Made by a program: the position numbers and the translations under genes. A stretch of 64,000 nt of DNA, taken from NCBI RefSeq assembly GCF_000024865.1, contig NC_013595.1:5456001-5520000 (forward strand), read 5' to 3'. The notes below the pieces were generated by a model that saw nothing but the letters and a program-made list of their open reading frames with translations, did not search any database and was not told where the DNA came from. The DNA is from Streptosporangium roseum DSM 43021. Lineage in GTDB: Bacteria > Actinomycetota > Actinomycetes > Streptosporangiales > Streptosporangiaceae. This document shows positions 18,620 through 26,749 of this stretch, piece after piece. Numbering within the stretch: the first letter of the stretch is position 1; each line of letters begins with the position of its first letter.

Positions 18620-19345
18620 TCACTCCGTCACGGGCAGGCACTCGGCGAGCAGGTCGACGACGTCGCGCCAGGCTCGCTGCGCGTGCCGTGGGTGGTAGCC
18701 GACGCCGGGGACCACGGGCTGGTCGACCGGCGGGTGGTGGAAGGCGTGCAAGGCGCCGCCGTAGACCACGAGGCGCCAGTCGACGCCCGCGGCCTGCATC
18801 TCGGCGGTGAACGCGTCCCGTTGCGCGGGCGGCATGATCGGGTCTTCCGACCCGACCCCGGCCCACACCGGGCAGCGAATGCGCGCCGCCTCGCCCGGGC
18901 GGCCCGTGATCAGTGCGTTGACTGTCCCGATCGCGCGCAGGTTGACGCCGTCACGCCCGAGTTCCAGCCCGATCGCGCCCCCGGTGCCGTAGCCGACGGC
19001 GGCGATCCGGTCGGGGTCGGTCCGCGGTTCGGCGCGCAACACGTCGAGCGCCGCGTGGCCGATGCCCCGCATCCGGTCGGGGTCGGCGAGCAGCGGCATG
19101 CAACGGGCCAGCATCTCCTCGGGGTCGCCCAAATAGCGCCCGCCGTGGAGGTCGAAGGCCAGCGCTACGTATCCCAGTTCGGCGAGCGCATCGGCCCGGC
19201 GGCGCTCGACGTCACTGAGCCCCGGGCCCTCTGGTCCGAGCAGCACCGCGGGCCGGCGGTCGACACCGGCCGGGAGCGCGAGGTGCCCGATCATCGTCAG
19301 GCCGTCGGCCGGGTATTCGACCGTGCGCGTTGTAATCGTCGTCAT
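18620..19345 (-). CDS. Dienelactone-hydrolase-family protein lacking the nucleophile
   Basis: 241 residues from ATG 19345. The alpha/beta-hydrolase layout of DLH proteins is clear: RPAVLLGPEGPGLSDVERRRADALAELGYVALAFDLHGGRYLGD, then the elbow RIAAVGYGTGGAIGLELGRD, the acid region WAGVGSEDPIMPP and ALHAFHHP with the catalytic His. At the nucleophile elbow the family has GxCxGG (or GxSxGG); here it is GYGTGG, with Gly where Cys should be. It is therefore likely a non-hydrolytic homolog, or has another reaction. Cytosolic. Confidence 0.8.
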   Translation of the reverse strand: MTTITTRTVEYPADGLTMIGHLALPAGVDRRPAVLLGPEGPGLSDVERRRADALAELGYVALAFDLHGGRYLGDPEEMLARCMPLLADPDRMRGIGHAALDVLRAEPRTDPDRIAAVGYGTGGAIGLELGRDGVNLRAIGTVNALITGRPGEAARIRCPVWAGVGSEDPIMPPAQRDAFTAEMQAAGVDWRLVVYGGALHAFHHPPVDQPVVPGVGYHPRHAQRAWRDVVDLLAECLPVTE

Positions 19346-19891
19346 GAGACTGGACTGTAGTGATCGTCGAACCCGGGCGGGCCGGTGTCCACCGCCGGCA
19401 GAGTTCACCGCTGGCAGAACAGCGCGGGTGCGCCTCTGAAATGCGGTGATGGCTCACAAGATCCGTCACAGACCCCGTTCCCGCGGCAGCGTTATCGGAT
19501 CACCTGCCCTGGCCACGGTGCTGGAGACCGACCCTCGCGGCAGGTTTCCGGCGTATTCCGGTCCCACCCCTGCGGCACCGGCACGGCACGCTCGCCAGGG
19601 TGCGCGTGGTCTCGTCCAGGTGGGCCACCGTTCCGGCGTCCAGGCAGTAGCGGCAGCGCACGGCGGCGGCCACGGCGGGATCGGACCAGATCCGGTGCTC
19701 CCAGGCCGGGGACGCTGCGGCGGTTCGTCCGCGCCGCCCTCGCCGCGTTCGGCGGGCTCGTGGTCGCCGCCGACCCAGCCCAGGCCGCCGCTCGTCGGGG
19801 TACTCGCGTGGTGCTCCCATGGTTTCCACCTTTGTCCGGTTGGGGAGCCTCCATCAATGCCGGGGCGCTTCAGGACGGGGCTTTCACCGGG
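19346..19891. other. Gap with possible zinc-ribbon debris, no confident gene
   Basis: On the reverse strand around 19590-19700 a frame reads AVRCRYCLDAGTVAHLDETT then a CRCRRGG-like end, reminiscent of the CxxC ribbon text of small plasmid proteins, but it lacks a start, a ribosome site and a full domain. The right copy of the 35-bp inverted repeat lies at 19538-19572. Confidence 0.4.
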
Positions 19892-20413
19892 TCAGCTGAG
19901 CAGGCCGCGGCGGTAGGCTTCGCCGACGGCGGCGGCGCGGTAGCGCACGTCGAGCTTGTCGTAGATGTGCAGCAGGTGGGTCTTGATGCTGGCCTCGCTG
20001 ATGAACAGCTTGGCCGCGGCCTGGCGGTTGGACGCGCCGTCCGCGACCAGGGTGAGCACCTGCATCTCCCGGTCGGTGAGCGTGGCCCTGACCGGCCGGC
20101 GGAGCTGGGGGATGATCCCGGTCAGGCCCTGGGCCAGGGTGTCGTGGATCTCGCGGGCCATCCGCTGCCGTTCGTCGAGCACGCCCGCCTCGCGTGCCTG
20201 CGTCATGAGCTGGGCGTGCAACCCGGCGTTCTCCTCCAGGGCGGCCGCGAGGTCCGCGAGCGCCTTGCGATATCTGCGCTGCCTTTCCTCGACCCGGATG
20301 CCCAGGATGTGCCCGCCACCGATCGTGAGGGTCTGCACCGCGATGATCGCGACGTGGAACGAGACGAGCTGCCCGCTGGCCGGCGACTTCGATCGGGCGG
20401 AGGAATTCACCAA
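19892..20413 (-). pseudogene. In-frame deletion fusion of a NarL-type histidine kinase and its response regulator
   Basis: 173 residues. The first part is the inner end of a sensor kinase: RVEERQRRYRKALADLAAALEENAGLHAQ…QREAGVLDE..RMAREIHDTLAQGLTGII, including the HisKA_3 H-box with the phospho-accepting His. Instead of an ATPase domain it continues within a few residues into VRATLTDREMQVLTLVADGA and SNRQAAAKLFISEASIKTHLLHIYDKLDVR, the LuxR/GerE DNA-binding end of a response regulator. Membrane sensor, ATPase and receiver domain are all gone. The fused ORF is open and could still yield an unregulated DNA-binding protein dimerised by the H-box helices. Confidence 0.75.
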
Positions 20414-20444
20414 GCTGGTCGCCGAATTCGTCGGCGCGGCCTGA
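20391..20444 (+). pseudogene. C-terminal scrap of an alpha/beta-hydrolase-like gene
   Basis: The forward frame ends DRAEEFTKLVAEFVGAA and stop, a typical last helix of alpha/beta hydrolases, with nothing coherent before it. The remaining 20.45-20.95 kb holds no gene. Confidence 0.3.
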
Positions 20445-20496
20445 CTCCCCCACCGGCACGGCTCCCCTCACCCGCGGGGGAACCGCGCCGCCTCCC

Positions 20497-20526
20497 CCCA
20501 CCCGCGATGGGACCCTCGCGGGTGGG
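20497..20526. terminator. Strong hairpin
   Basis: CCCACCCGCGA (20497-20507) pairs perfectly with TCGCGGGTGGG (20516-20526), an 11-bp stem with an 8-nt loop, in the gap before the kinase/regulator fusion. It may terminate transcripts coming from the MerR gene (reverse strand). Confidence 0.4.
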
Positions 20527-20955
20527 AACCGGGAAAGCCGCCATCCCGGGCTGAGGAAGTGGACGGAAAAGGCCCCGATCGCAATCGTGTGAACGCTGCC
20601 GTGCGCTCACGCTCGGCGGCCTCCGGACGATCTCGCTCGGCCTTCCGCCGCCGCCCGGTTACCGGTACCGAACGCGGGTTGGGAGGCGAGGCTCCAGCGA
20701 CGCCGCGATTGCCGATGCGCCCCCGCGCCTCATGCCAGCGCCGCGCGACGGCCAACTGCTCGGCGCCGTAGACGGCGGCCGGGCCCAGACCGGCCGTCGG
20801 CGACTGTCCCGGCCTTCGAGGCCGCGGCCGAGCACAGTCGAGGGACAGCTTTGAGTGCCGGTGAGCGACGGCCGTACTGGACTTCAGCCCTTTTACGGTC
20901 GCGGCACAGCAGTCCGGGAGGGGTTCGAGGTCGGATCGGCACGAGTACGCCTGCG

Positions 20956-21399
20956 TCACCCTGATGACCGAATCGCGGGCGCCGCCTTTCCGGCGGATGA
21001 GGAGCGAGTCGCCAAAGCTTGGCACGCTGCCGAATCGGCGGGCTCGAACGGCACTGTGGCCTCGATGAGAGTGTCCAGCGCATCGCGCGCGGCCAGGAGC
21101 TCGGCCACCGCGCCGCTGAGCCGTTCACGTTCCCGGTGCAGGTCAGGAAGCATGCCGGAGCAGGCCGGCCTCAGCGTCTGGCCGTCGTCGGTCATGCAGG
21201 GCAGCAGTTCGGCGATCGTGGCGCTGTTCAGTCCGGCGGCGAGCATGAGGCGGATGCCCCGCACGATGCTGACGTCCTCTTCGCCGTACTCGCGGTAGCC
21301 GCTGGCCAGCCGCACCGGCTGCAGCAAGCCCTGCTCCTCGTAGTACCGCAACGAGCGCACGCTGGCCCCCGTTCGTCGGGACAGCTGGCCTATCCGCAT
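20956..21399 (-). CDS. MerR-family transcriptional regulator
   Basis: 147 residues: MRIGQLSRRTGASVRSLRYYEEQGLLQPVRLASGYREYGEEDVSIV is the MerR winged-helix with the RYYE.GLL signature, followed by a coiled dimerisation helix (DLHRERERLSGAVAELLAARDALDTLIEA). No metal-binding Cys pair as in MerR or ZntR is seen; one CxxxxxxxxxxC pair (CMTDD…PACS) is present. It diverges from an oxidoreductase gene whose promoter has a dyad inside a 20-bp -35/-10 spacer, the arrangement on which MerR activators work by DNA distortion. Confidence 0.92.
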   Translation of the reverse strand: MRIGQLSRRTGASVRSLRYYEEQGLLQPVRLASGYREYGEEDVSIVRGIRLMLAAGLNSATIAELLPCMTDDGQTLRPACSGMLPDLHRERERLSGAVAELLAARDALDTLIEATVPFEPADSAACQALATRSSSAGKAAPAIRSSG

Positions 21400-21420
21400 G
21401 AAATCACCACCCCATCCGGC

Positions 21421-21452
21421 TTGACTCTCACGTCAATGTGAGGGTCCAACCT
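21421..21452 (+). promoter_or_regulatory. MerR-type promoter of the imine-reductase-like gene
   Basis: TTGACT (21421-21426) and CAACCT (21447-21452) are 20 bp apart, longer than the usual 17. Between and over them lies a dyad, GACTCTCAC facing GTGAGGGTC (21423-21446), one mismatch. CAACCT ends 7 nt before the ATG at 21460, so the mRNA is probably leaderless. Confidence 0.65.
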
Positions 21453-21459
21453 ATCCCTC

Positions 21460-22368
21460 ATGACGAACCCGCTTTCCTCTGACCAGAACCGCACACCGAT
21501 CACCGTCATCGGGCTGGGCCCGATGGGCCTCGCAGTGGCCAGGGCACTCCTGACCCACGGACACCCCTTGACGATCTGGAACCGTACCGCCGAGAAGGGC
21601 GACGTCCTCGTCGCCGAGGGCGCGCGCCGCGCGGCGACCGTCGCCGAGGCGGTCTCCGCGAGCCCGGTCACGATCGTGTGCCTCAAGGACTACGAAACCA
21701 CGCACGAACTCCTGGTCCCCACCGGCGACGCTCTGCGGGGCCGGGTGCTGGTGAACCTCAACTCGGGTACGCCCGCGCAGGCACGCGCGGCGGCCGAGTG
21801 GGCGGCCGCGCACGAGATCGCCTACCTCGACGGCGCGATCATGGTGCCGCCGCCTCTCGTCGGGCAGCCCGGCTCCGTCCTGCTCTACAGCGGCCCTCAG
21901 GACGTCTTCGAGCGGCTCCAGCCGGCGCTGGCCTGCCTCGGCGACCCCCGCCGGCTCGGCGCGGACCCCGGTCTGGCGGTGCTGTACAACGCGGCGTTGC
22001 TGGATCTGATGTACGCGACCATGAACGGATTCCTGCACGCCACCGCCCTGGTCGCCTCGGCGGGCGTGCCCGCGACCGAGTTCGCCGACCTGGCCGTCAA
22101 CTGGTTCATGCCCACGGTGGTGATGGACGCGAGTCTTGTCGAGCAGGCCTCCGACCTGGACAAGGGCGACTACCCCGGCGACGTGGGCACGATGGAGATG
22201 AACCTGAACGCGCTGGAGCACATCACCCGCACCAGCGTGGAGCAGGGAGTCCACTCCGACCAGCCACGGCTGATGCAGGAGGTCGCTGAACAGGCGATCG
22301 CCGAGGGCTACGGCGGCAACAACTATCTGGCCGTGTACGAGATCCTCAGAAGACCGGCGACGACCTGA
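21460..22368 (+). CDS. Imine-reductase-like NAD(P)-dependent oxidoreductase
   Basis: 302 residues. N-terminal Rossmann fold with ITVIGLGPMGLAVARALLTHGHPLTIWNRT (GxGxxG, then an Arg for NADPH phosphate), and a helical C-terminal half ending EQGVHSDQPRLMQEVAEQAI, as in the 6-phosphogluconate-dehydrogenase/IRED superfamily. The GTPAQARAAAEWAAAHEIAYLDGAIM stretch is typical of actinobacterial imine reductases. It probably reduces a cyclic imine or a 3-hydroxyacid-like substrate. The divergent MerR regulator likely activates it. Confidence 0.85.
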   Translation: MTNPLSSDQNRTPITVIGLGPMGLAVARALLTHGHPLTIWNRTAEKGDVLVAEGARRAATVAEAVSASPVTIVCLKDYETTHELLVPTGDALRGRVLVNLNSGTPAQARAAAEWAAAHEIAYLDGAIMVPPPLVGQPGSVLLYSGPQDVFERLQPALACLGDPRRLGADPGLAVLYNAALLDLMYATMNGFLHATALVASAGVPATEFADLAVNWFMPTVVMDASLVEQASDLDKGDYPGDVGTMEMNLNALEHITRTSVEQGVHSDQPRLMQEVAEQAIAEGYGGNNYLAVYEILRRPATT

Positions 22369-22536
22369 CAGCGCCGCCCGGCTCGCGCTGAGCGCCCGCC
22401 TCAAGCAGCTGACCCATGTCACGGCCACTGCGTCGGCGGTCCGGCCTGGACCGCGACGCACAGCCGGAGACACCAGCATTTCGGCGCTGACTGCGAGCAC
22501 CGTTCGATCGGGCCGGCATCGGTTGAACAGGGCGGC

Positions 22537-23361
22537 TCAGGCGTCCTTTGCGGATAGCCGACTGGCGGAATCAGCCCGCGTCGCCGGGTTCTCCGGTTCA
22601 CGCCAGGTGAGCACCAAGGGGGCGTCCTCGGTGATGGCCACCGTGTGCTCGGAGTGGGCCGTGCGCGAGCCGTCCGCCGACCGAATGGTCCAGCCGTCGG
22701 CGTCGTAGACGATCCGGTCGGTCGTGCGGGCGAACCAGGGTTCGAGCGCGAGGGTCAGGCCCGGCCGGAGCGTAAGGCCGCGCCCCGCCCGGCCCCTGTT
22801 CGAAACGTGGGGCCCCTCGTGCATGGTGCGGCCAATGCCGTGGCCACCGAACTCGGTGTTGACCGGGTAACCGTAGTCGTGGGCCACCGCCCAGATGGCC
22901 GCCGAGATGTCACCAAGGCGGTTGCCCGGACGTGCCACCTCGATCGCCGCCTCCAACGCTTCCTCGGTGGCGCGGATGATCCGCAGGTCCTCCTCTGCGG
23001 CGGTCCCGACGACGACCGTGCGCGCCGAGTCGGCCACCCAGCCGTCGACGCTGACCGCGAGGTCCGCGCTGAGCACGTCGCCGTCACGCAGCGTGTAGTC
23101 GTGGGGCAGGCCGTGCAGGACGGCGTCGTTGACCGACAGGCAGATGACGTTGCGGAACGGGCCGCGCCCGAAGGACGGCGCGTAGTCCCAGTAGCACGAC
23201 TCCGCCCCGCGCCGTTTGATCATGCCGCGCGCGTGGTGCTCCAGGTCCAGGAGGTTGACGCCCACGTCGGCGAGCCGGCCGACCTCGGAGAGCACCTCGG
23301 CGACGAAACGCCCGGCCACGTGCATGCGCTGGATCTCCGCAGGCGTCTTCAGTTCAATCAC
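22537..23361 (-). CDS. map: Methionine aminopeptidase, type I (likely paralog)
   Basis: 274 residues from GTG 23361 (GAGGT 6 nt upstream). Starts VIELKTPAEIQRMHVAGRFVAEVL. The five metal ligands are present in context: DGDVLSADLAV, DSARTVVVG, FGGHGIGRTMHEGP (catalytic and ligand His), LALEPWF and AHSEHTVAI. It removes initiator Met from nascent proteins. It sits alone facing a small XRE gene over shared operators, which suggests an extra, regulated copy beside the housekeeping one; the latter lies outside the window. Confidence 0.92.
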   Translation of the reverse strand: MIELKTPAEIQRMHVAGRFVAEVLSEVGRLADVGVNLLDLEHHARGMIKRRGAESCYWDYAPSFGRGPFRNVICLSVNDAVLHGLPHDYTLRDGDVLSADLAVSVDGWVADSARTVVVGTAAEEDLRIIRATEEALEAAIEVARPGNRLGDISAAIWAVAHDYGYPVNTEFGGHGIGRTMHEGPHVSNRGRAGRGLTLRPGLTLALEPWFARTTDRIVYDADGWTIRSADGSRTAHSEHTVAITEDAPLVLTWREPENPATRADSASRLSAKDA

Positions 23362-23384
23362 GAATACCTCGCATCGCAGGGTGT

Positions 23385-23431
23385 CGGTATAGTTATACCG
23401 GCACTCTAACACTTGCCGGTATAATAATACC
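23385..23431. promoter_or_regulatory. Nested palindromic operators between map and the XRE gene
   Basis: CGGTATAGTTATACCG (23385-23400) is a perfect 16-bp palindrome; GGTAT-AATA-ATACC (23418-23431) is a second one; and TATACCGGCA (23394-23403) faces TGCCGGTATA (23414-23423) across 10 bp. TATAAT (23420-23425) is a consensus -10 for the XRE gene. The small XRE protein probably represses both divergent genes here. Confidence 0.7.
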
Positions 23432-23448
23432 AGTCCTAGCCTGGGAGC

Positions 23449-23718
23449 ATGGTCCGCCGACCGCTCACACCTGGGCAGATCGAAGCCGGCAGGCGTCTCG
23501 GCGCCCTGCTGCGCCACGCGCGAGCGGGACGCGACCTGGCGGAAGTCGCGCACACAGCCGGCATCTCGCCGGAAACCCTGCGCAAGATCGAGACCGGACG
23601 ACTGCCCTCTCCCGGATTCGGCACGATCGTCTGCCTCGGCGAGGCACTCAACGTGCCGGTTCAGGAATTGGCAGCCATCTGGCGCGGCAACGACCTATCG
23701 CTGGAAGCCGTCTCGTAG
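23449..23718 (+). CDS. XRE-family HTH regulator
   Basis: 89 residues, essentially one helix-turn-helix domain: RRLGALLRHARAGRDLAEVAHTAGISPETLRKIETGRLPSPGFGTIVCLGEALNVPVQELAAIWR. No ligand domain. It is divergent from the map gene, over an intergenic block of palindromes that include its own -10 box, so autoregulation and control of map are likely. Confidence 0.9.
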   Translation: MVRRPLTPGQIEAGRRLGALLRHARAGRDLAEVAHTAGISPETLRKIETGRLPSPGFGTIVCLGEALNVPVQELAAIWRGNDLSLEAVS

Positions 23719-23921
23719 CCGCTGTTGCGCCCGCCCGCGGCCGTCCCGTTGGAGGATCCCCCACCGGAACGCCGAACGGCCGAGACAGCCCCCAGGTCAA
23801 GGTGTTCCGTCCTCGACCACGGCTCCCCGACCTGCGAGCACTCCGGAGGCCGCCCCACGCGGCGAGAGTTTCCACAGGCCGGAGGCGGATCCGTTGGATT
23901 TTCCGCGTCTGCTACCGAGAC

Positions 23922-23936
23922 CCCCGGGATCCGGGG
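23922..23936 (+). terminator. Hairpin terminator between XRE gene and trpB
   Basis: CCCCGG (23922-23927) and CCGGGG (23931-23936) with a 3-nt loop, followed by TTTG. Confidence 0.5.
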
Positions 23937-23937
23937 T

Positions 23938-23976
23938 TTGCCGACAGGCAACCCTGGGCTACTGTTCTAGAACAGT
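23938..23976 (+). promoter_or_regulatory. trpBA promoter with a DasR-like palindromic operator
   Basis: TTGCCG (23938-23943), 16 nt, TACTGT (23960-23965) form a promoter. ACTGTTCTAGAACAGT (23961-23976) is a perfect 16-bp palindrome covering the -10 box and transcription start. It differs from the DasR consensus (ACTGGTCTAGACCAGT) only at the symmetric positions 5 and 12. The HutC-type regulator encoded at the end of this operon is the probable ligand-responsive repressor. Confidence 0.7.
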
Positions 23977-23995
23977 CGAGAGAGAGAAGACGGTC

Positions 23996-25216
23996 ATGGG
24001 CGAGATGTCCCGGTCCGGTCGGCAGGGCGTCCCGGCGCCCGCCGCCCCCGCCCGCGCGATGAGCGACCCCGGTGCCACCGGCCGGTTCGGAACCTACGGC
24101 GGGCGGTACGTACCGGAGTCACTGATCCCTGCCTGCCACGAGATCGAGGCGGCGTTCCGTGAGGCCTGGAGCGACCCCGAGTTCCGCGGCAGGCTCGACA
24201 CCCTGCTCACGGTCTACGCCGGCCGCCCCACTCCGCTGACCCCCGCCTGGCGGCTCTCCCATGAGCTCGGCATCACCCTGTTCCTCAAACGCGAGGATCT
24301 CACGCACACCGGCTCACACAAGATCAACAATGTGATCGGCCAGGCGCTGCTCGCTCACCGGATGGGCAAGGAACGGCTGCTGGCCGAGACCGGCGCGGGC
24401 CAGCACGGCGTCGCCACGGCCACCGCCGCGGCGCTCCTGGGTCTCAAGGCGACCGTGTTCATGGGCGAGCGCGACATCGAACGGCAGGAGCTCAACGTTC
24501 TGCGGATGAACGTGCTGGGCGCGGAGGTCGTGCCGGTCACGACCGGGAGCCGCACCCTCAAGGACGCCTGCAACGAGGCGATGCGGCACTGGGTGTCGTC
24601 GGTGGACAACTCCTACTACTGCATCGGGTCGGTGATGGGTCCGCATCCCTATCCGTGGATGGTGCGCGAGTTCCAGCGGGTGATCGGTGAGGAGGCCCGC
24701 GCCCAGTGCGCCGCCGAACTCCCCGTCGGTGTGCCCGACTACGTGGTCGCCTGCGTCGGTGGCGGCTCCAACGCCGCCGGCACGTTCGCCGGCTTCGTCG
24801 ACACCACCGCCCGGCTCATCGGGGTCGAGGCCGAGGGCGGCGCGGCGGCGACCTTCGGCAGGGCCGGGGTGCTGCACGGCTTCCGCTCGCTGGTCCTCCA
24901 GGACGAGGACGGCCAGGTGACGGAGGCCCATTCGGTCGCGGCCGGCCTCGACTATCCGGGGATCGGCCCCGAGCACGCCCATCTGCGCGACGGGGGGCGC
25001 GCCCGCTACGAGACCGTGAACGACGAAGAGGTCGTCCAGGCGCTGCTGTGCCTGGCCCGCACCGAGGGGATCCTGGCCGCACTGGAGTCCTCGCACGCCG
25101 TGGCCTGGGTGATCCGGGCCGCCAAGTCCGGCGAGATCGCGCCGGGGTCGACCGTGATGCTGACTCTCTCCGGCAGGGGAGACAAGGACATCGCCTCCAT
25201 CAAGGAGCTGCTGTGA
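23996..25216 (+). CDS. trpB: Tryptophan synthase beta chain (paralogous copy)
   Basis: 406 residues from ATG 23996, with AGAGAGAAG upstream. Carries the PLP lysine in KREDLTHTGSHKINNVIGQAL, the GAGQHGVATA loop, the phosphate-binding VGGGSNAAGTF and the end motif LSGRGDKDI. It joins indole and serine to tryptophan. The first residues (GEMSRSGRQGVPAPAAPARA) form an unusual extension. The trpA start overlaps its stop (GTGA). No trpC, trpE or trpD is nearby, so this is not the main biosynthetic operon. Confidence 0.95.
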   Translation: MGEMSRSGRQGVPAPAAPARAMSDPGATGRFGTYGGRYVPESLIPACHEIEAAFREAWSDPEFRGRLDTLLTVYAGRPTPLTPAWRLSHELGITLFLKREDLTHTGSHKINNVIGQALLAHRMGKERLLAETGAGQHGVATATAAALLGLKATVFMGERDIERQELNVLRMNVLGAEVVPVTTGSRTLKDACNEAMRHWVSSVDNSYYCIGSVMGPHPYPWMVREFQRVIGEEARAQCAAELPVGVPDYVVACVGGGSNAAGTFAGFVDTTARLIGVEAEGGAAATFGRAGVLHGFRSLVLQDEDGQVTEAHSVAAGLDYPGIGPEHAHLRDGGRARYETVNDEEVVQALLCLARTEGILAALESSHAVAWVIRAAKSGEIAPGSTVMLTLSGRGDKDIASIKELL

Positions 25217-25998
25217 CCGATTCCCTGGAAGAATTCCTGATCGCACGCCGTGGCACGGGACGTCCCCTGCTGGTGCCCTATGTCACCGCCGGGGTCACCC
25301 CCGGATGGACGGACGTCGTCCACGCCTACGCCGACGCCGGAGCCGACGCCGTCGAGCTGGGCTTCCCCTTCTCCGATCCCATGCTGGACGGCGTCACGAT
25401 CCAGGAGGCCTCCGACCGGGCGATCGCGGCCGGGACCACGGTCAAGGGGATCCTCGAGGAGGTCGCGACGCTCGACGTCGACGTGCCGCTCATCGCGATG
25501 ACCTACAGCAATCTGGTGGTGCAGCAGAGCACCGCAGAGTTCTGTGCGGCGCTCACCGCGGGCGGACTGCGCGGGCTGATCGTGCCCGACTCGCCCCTGG
25601 AGGAGGTCGGGGAGCTGGCGGACGCCGCGGCGGCCGAGGGCCTGCATCTCGTACTGCTCGCCGCTCCCTCCTCCTCCCGGGCCAGACTGCGCGAGATCGC
25701 CGAGCGCAGCCGGGGCTTCGTCTACGCCCTGACCCGCATGGGCACCACCGGCGAGCACAGCGAGGTTCCCGAGCAGGCCGCCCGGCTCGGCCGCGAGCTC
25801 AAGGGACTCACCGACCGGCCGGTCCTGTTCGGTTTCGGGGTCTCCAACCCGGCGCAGGCCGCCGAGCTGGCGGGTCATGCCGACGGCGTCGTGGTGGCTT
25901 CGGCGCTGATGCGCAAGCTCCTCGACGGCGCCCGGCCACGCGAGCTGGGAGAATATGTGGCGAGCATTCGACGCGCACTCGACCAGGGAGCCAGATGA
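25213..25998 (+). CDS. trpA: Tryptophan synthase alpha chain (divergent paralog)
   Basis: 261 residues from GTG 25213. TIM-barrel motifs: ELGFPFSDPMLDGVTIQ with the catalytic Glu and Asp, GLIVPDSPLEE, YALTRMGTTGEHSE and LFGFGVSNPAQA. It deviates from common TrpA in ADGP (here LDGV), MTYYNP (here MTYSNL) and DLPPEE (here DSPLEE), so it may be adapted or slower. It splits indole-3-glycerol phosphate for the partner TrpB. Its stop overlaps the next ATG (ATGA). Confidence 0.92.
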   Translation: MTDSLEEFLIARRGTGRPLLVPYVTAGVTPGWTDVVHAYADAGADAVELGFPFSDPMLDGVTIQEASDRAIAAGTTVKGILEEVATLDVDVPLIAMTYSNLVVQQSTAEFCAALTAGGLRGLIVPDSPLEEVGELADAAAAEGLHLVLLAAPSSSRARLREIAERSRGFVYALTRMGTTGEHSEVPEQAARLGRELKGLTDRPVLFGFGVSNPAQAAELAGHADGVVVASALMRKLLDGARPRELGEYVASIRRALDQGAR

Positions 25999-26741
25999 GC
26001 AGTACGCCCCGCTACCGCGCCATCGCCGACGACCTGACCCACAAGATCAAGTCGGGCCACTACCGCGCGGGCGAGGCGTTGCCCGCGCAGCGTGAGCTCA
26101 GCGCCTTCTACGGCGTGACGATGATGACGCTGCGGCAGGCGTTGCAGGTCCTCAGCGGCGAGGGTCTGATCGTCCAGCGGGCCGGCCGCGGCACTTATGT
26201 GACGCAGGCCAGCGCGGAGTACCCCCTCGACACGCTGCGCAGTCTCGGCGACGACCTACGCAGGCAGGGTTACCCCCTGCGGACCGAGGTGCTGTCGGCC
26301 GCGATCCGGCAGGCCCCGCGCTCGCTCACCCGGCTGCTGGGCGACGCGCCGGCAGACCGCCGGGCCCTCCGGCTGGCACGCGTACGGCATCTGCTGGGCC
26401 GGCCCGCCGTCCACCAGATCTCCTGGATCGTCGAGCCGTACGCCTCGGCGATCAAGGGGGCCGATTTCACCGAGACCCCGCTGTACACCGCGCTCGCCGA
26501 CGTCGGCGCGCGAGTGCACCGGGCGACCGAACGGATCAGGCCGGCCCTGCTCACCGCCCCGGTCGCGGCGCGGCTGCAGCACCCGGCGGGCAGCCCGGTC
26601 TTCGTCAGCGAACGGGCGACCTATGACGACCAGGGCGCCCTGGTCGTCATAGACCACGCCACGATCCTCGGCGAGTGGATGGAGATCAGGGCCGAGCGCA
26701 AGGCCACGGACCTGTCGCTGCACTGGGTCTCCCAGCGCTGA
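25995..26741 (+). CDS. GntR-family regulator, HutC subfamily, of the trpBA operon
   Basis: 248 residues. Winged HTH RYRAIADDLTHKIKSGHYRA, GEALPAQRELSAFYGVTMMTLRQALQVLSGEGLIVQRAGRGTYV, then a UTRA ligand-binding domain (from LDTLRSLGDDLRRQGYPLRTEVL to ERATYDDQGALVVIDHATILGEWMEIRAER). HutC members sense small metabolites such as GlcN-6-P or urocanate; here a tryptophan-related effector is plausible. It is the third gene of a tightly overlapping operon and likely binds the DasR-like palindrome in front of trpB. Confidence 0.92.
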   Translation: MSSTPRYRAIADDLTHKIKSGHYRAGEALPAQRELSAFYGVTMMTLRQALQVLSGEGLIVQRAGRGTYVTQASAEYPLDTLRSLGDDLRRQGYPLRTEVLSAAIRQAPRSLTRLLGDAPADRRALRLARVRHLLGRPAVHQISWIVEPYASAIKGADFTETPLYTALADVGARVHRATERIRPALLTAPVAARLQHPAGSPVFVSERATYDDQGALVVIDHATILGEWMEIRAERKATDLSLHWVSQR

Positions 26742-26749
26742 CCGTTCAC

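Noticed and set aside
23894..23995. Longer trpB start at 23894
   Set aside because: It would place the promoter and the palindromic operator inside the coding region; ATG 23996 has a ribosome site.
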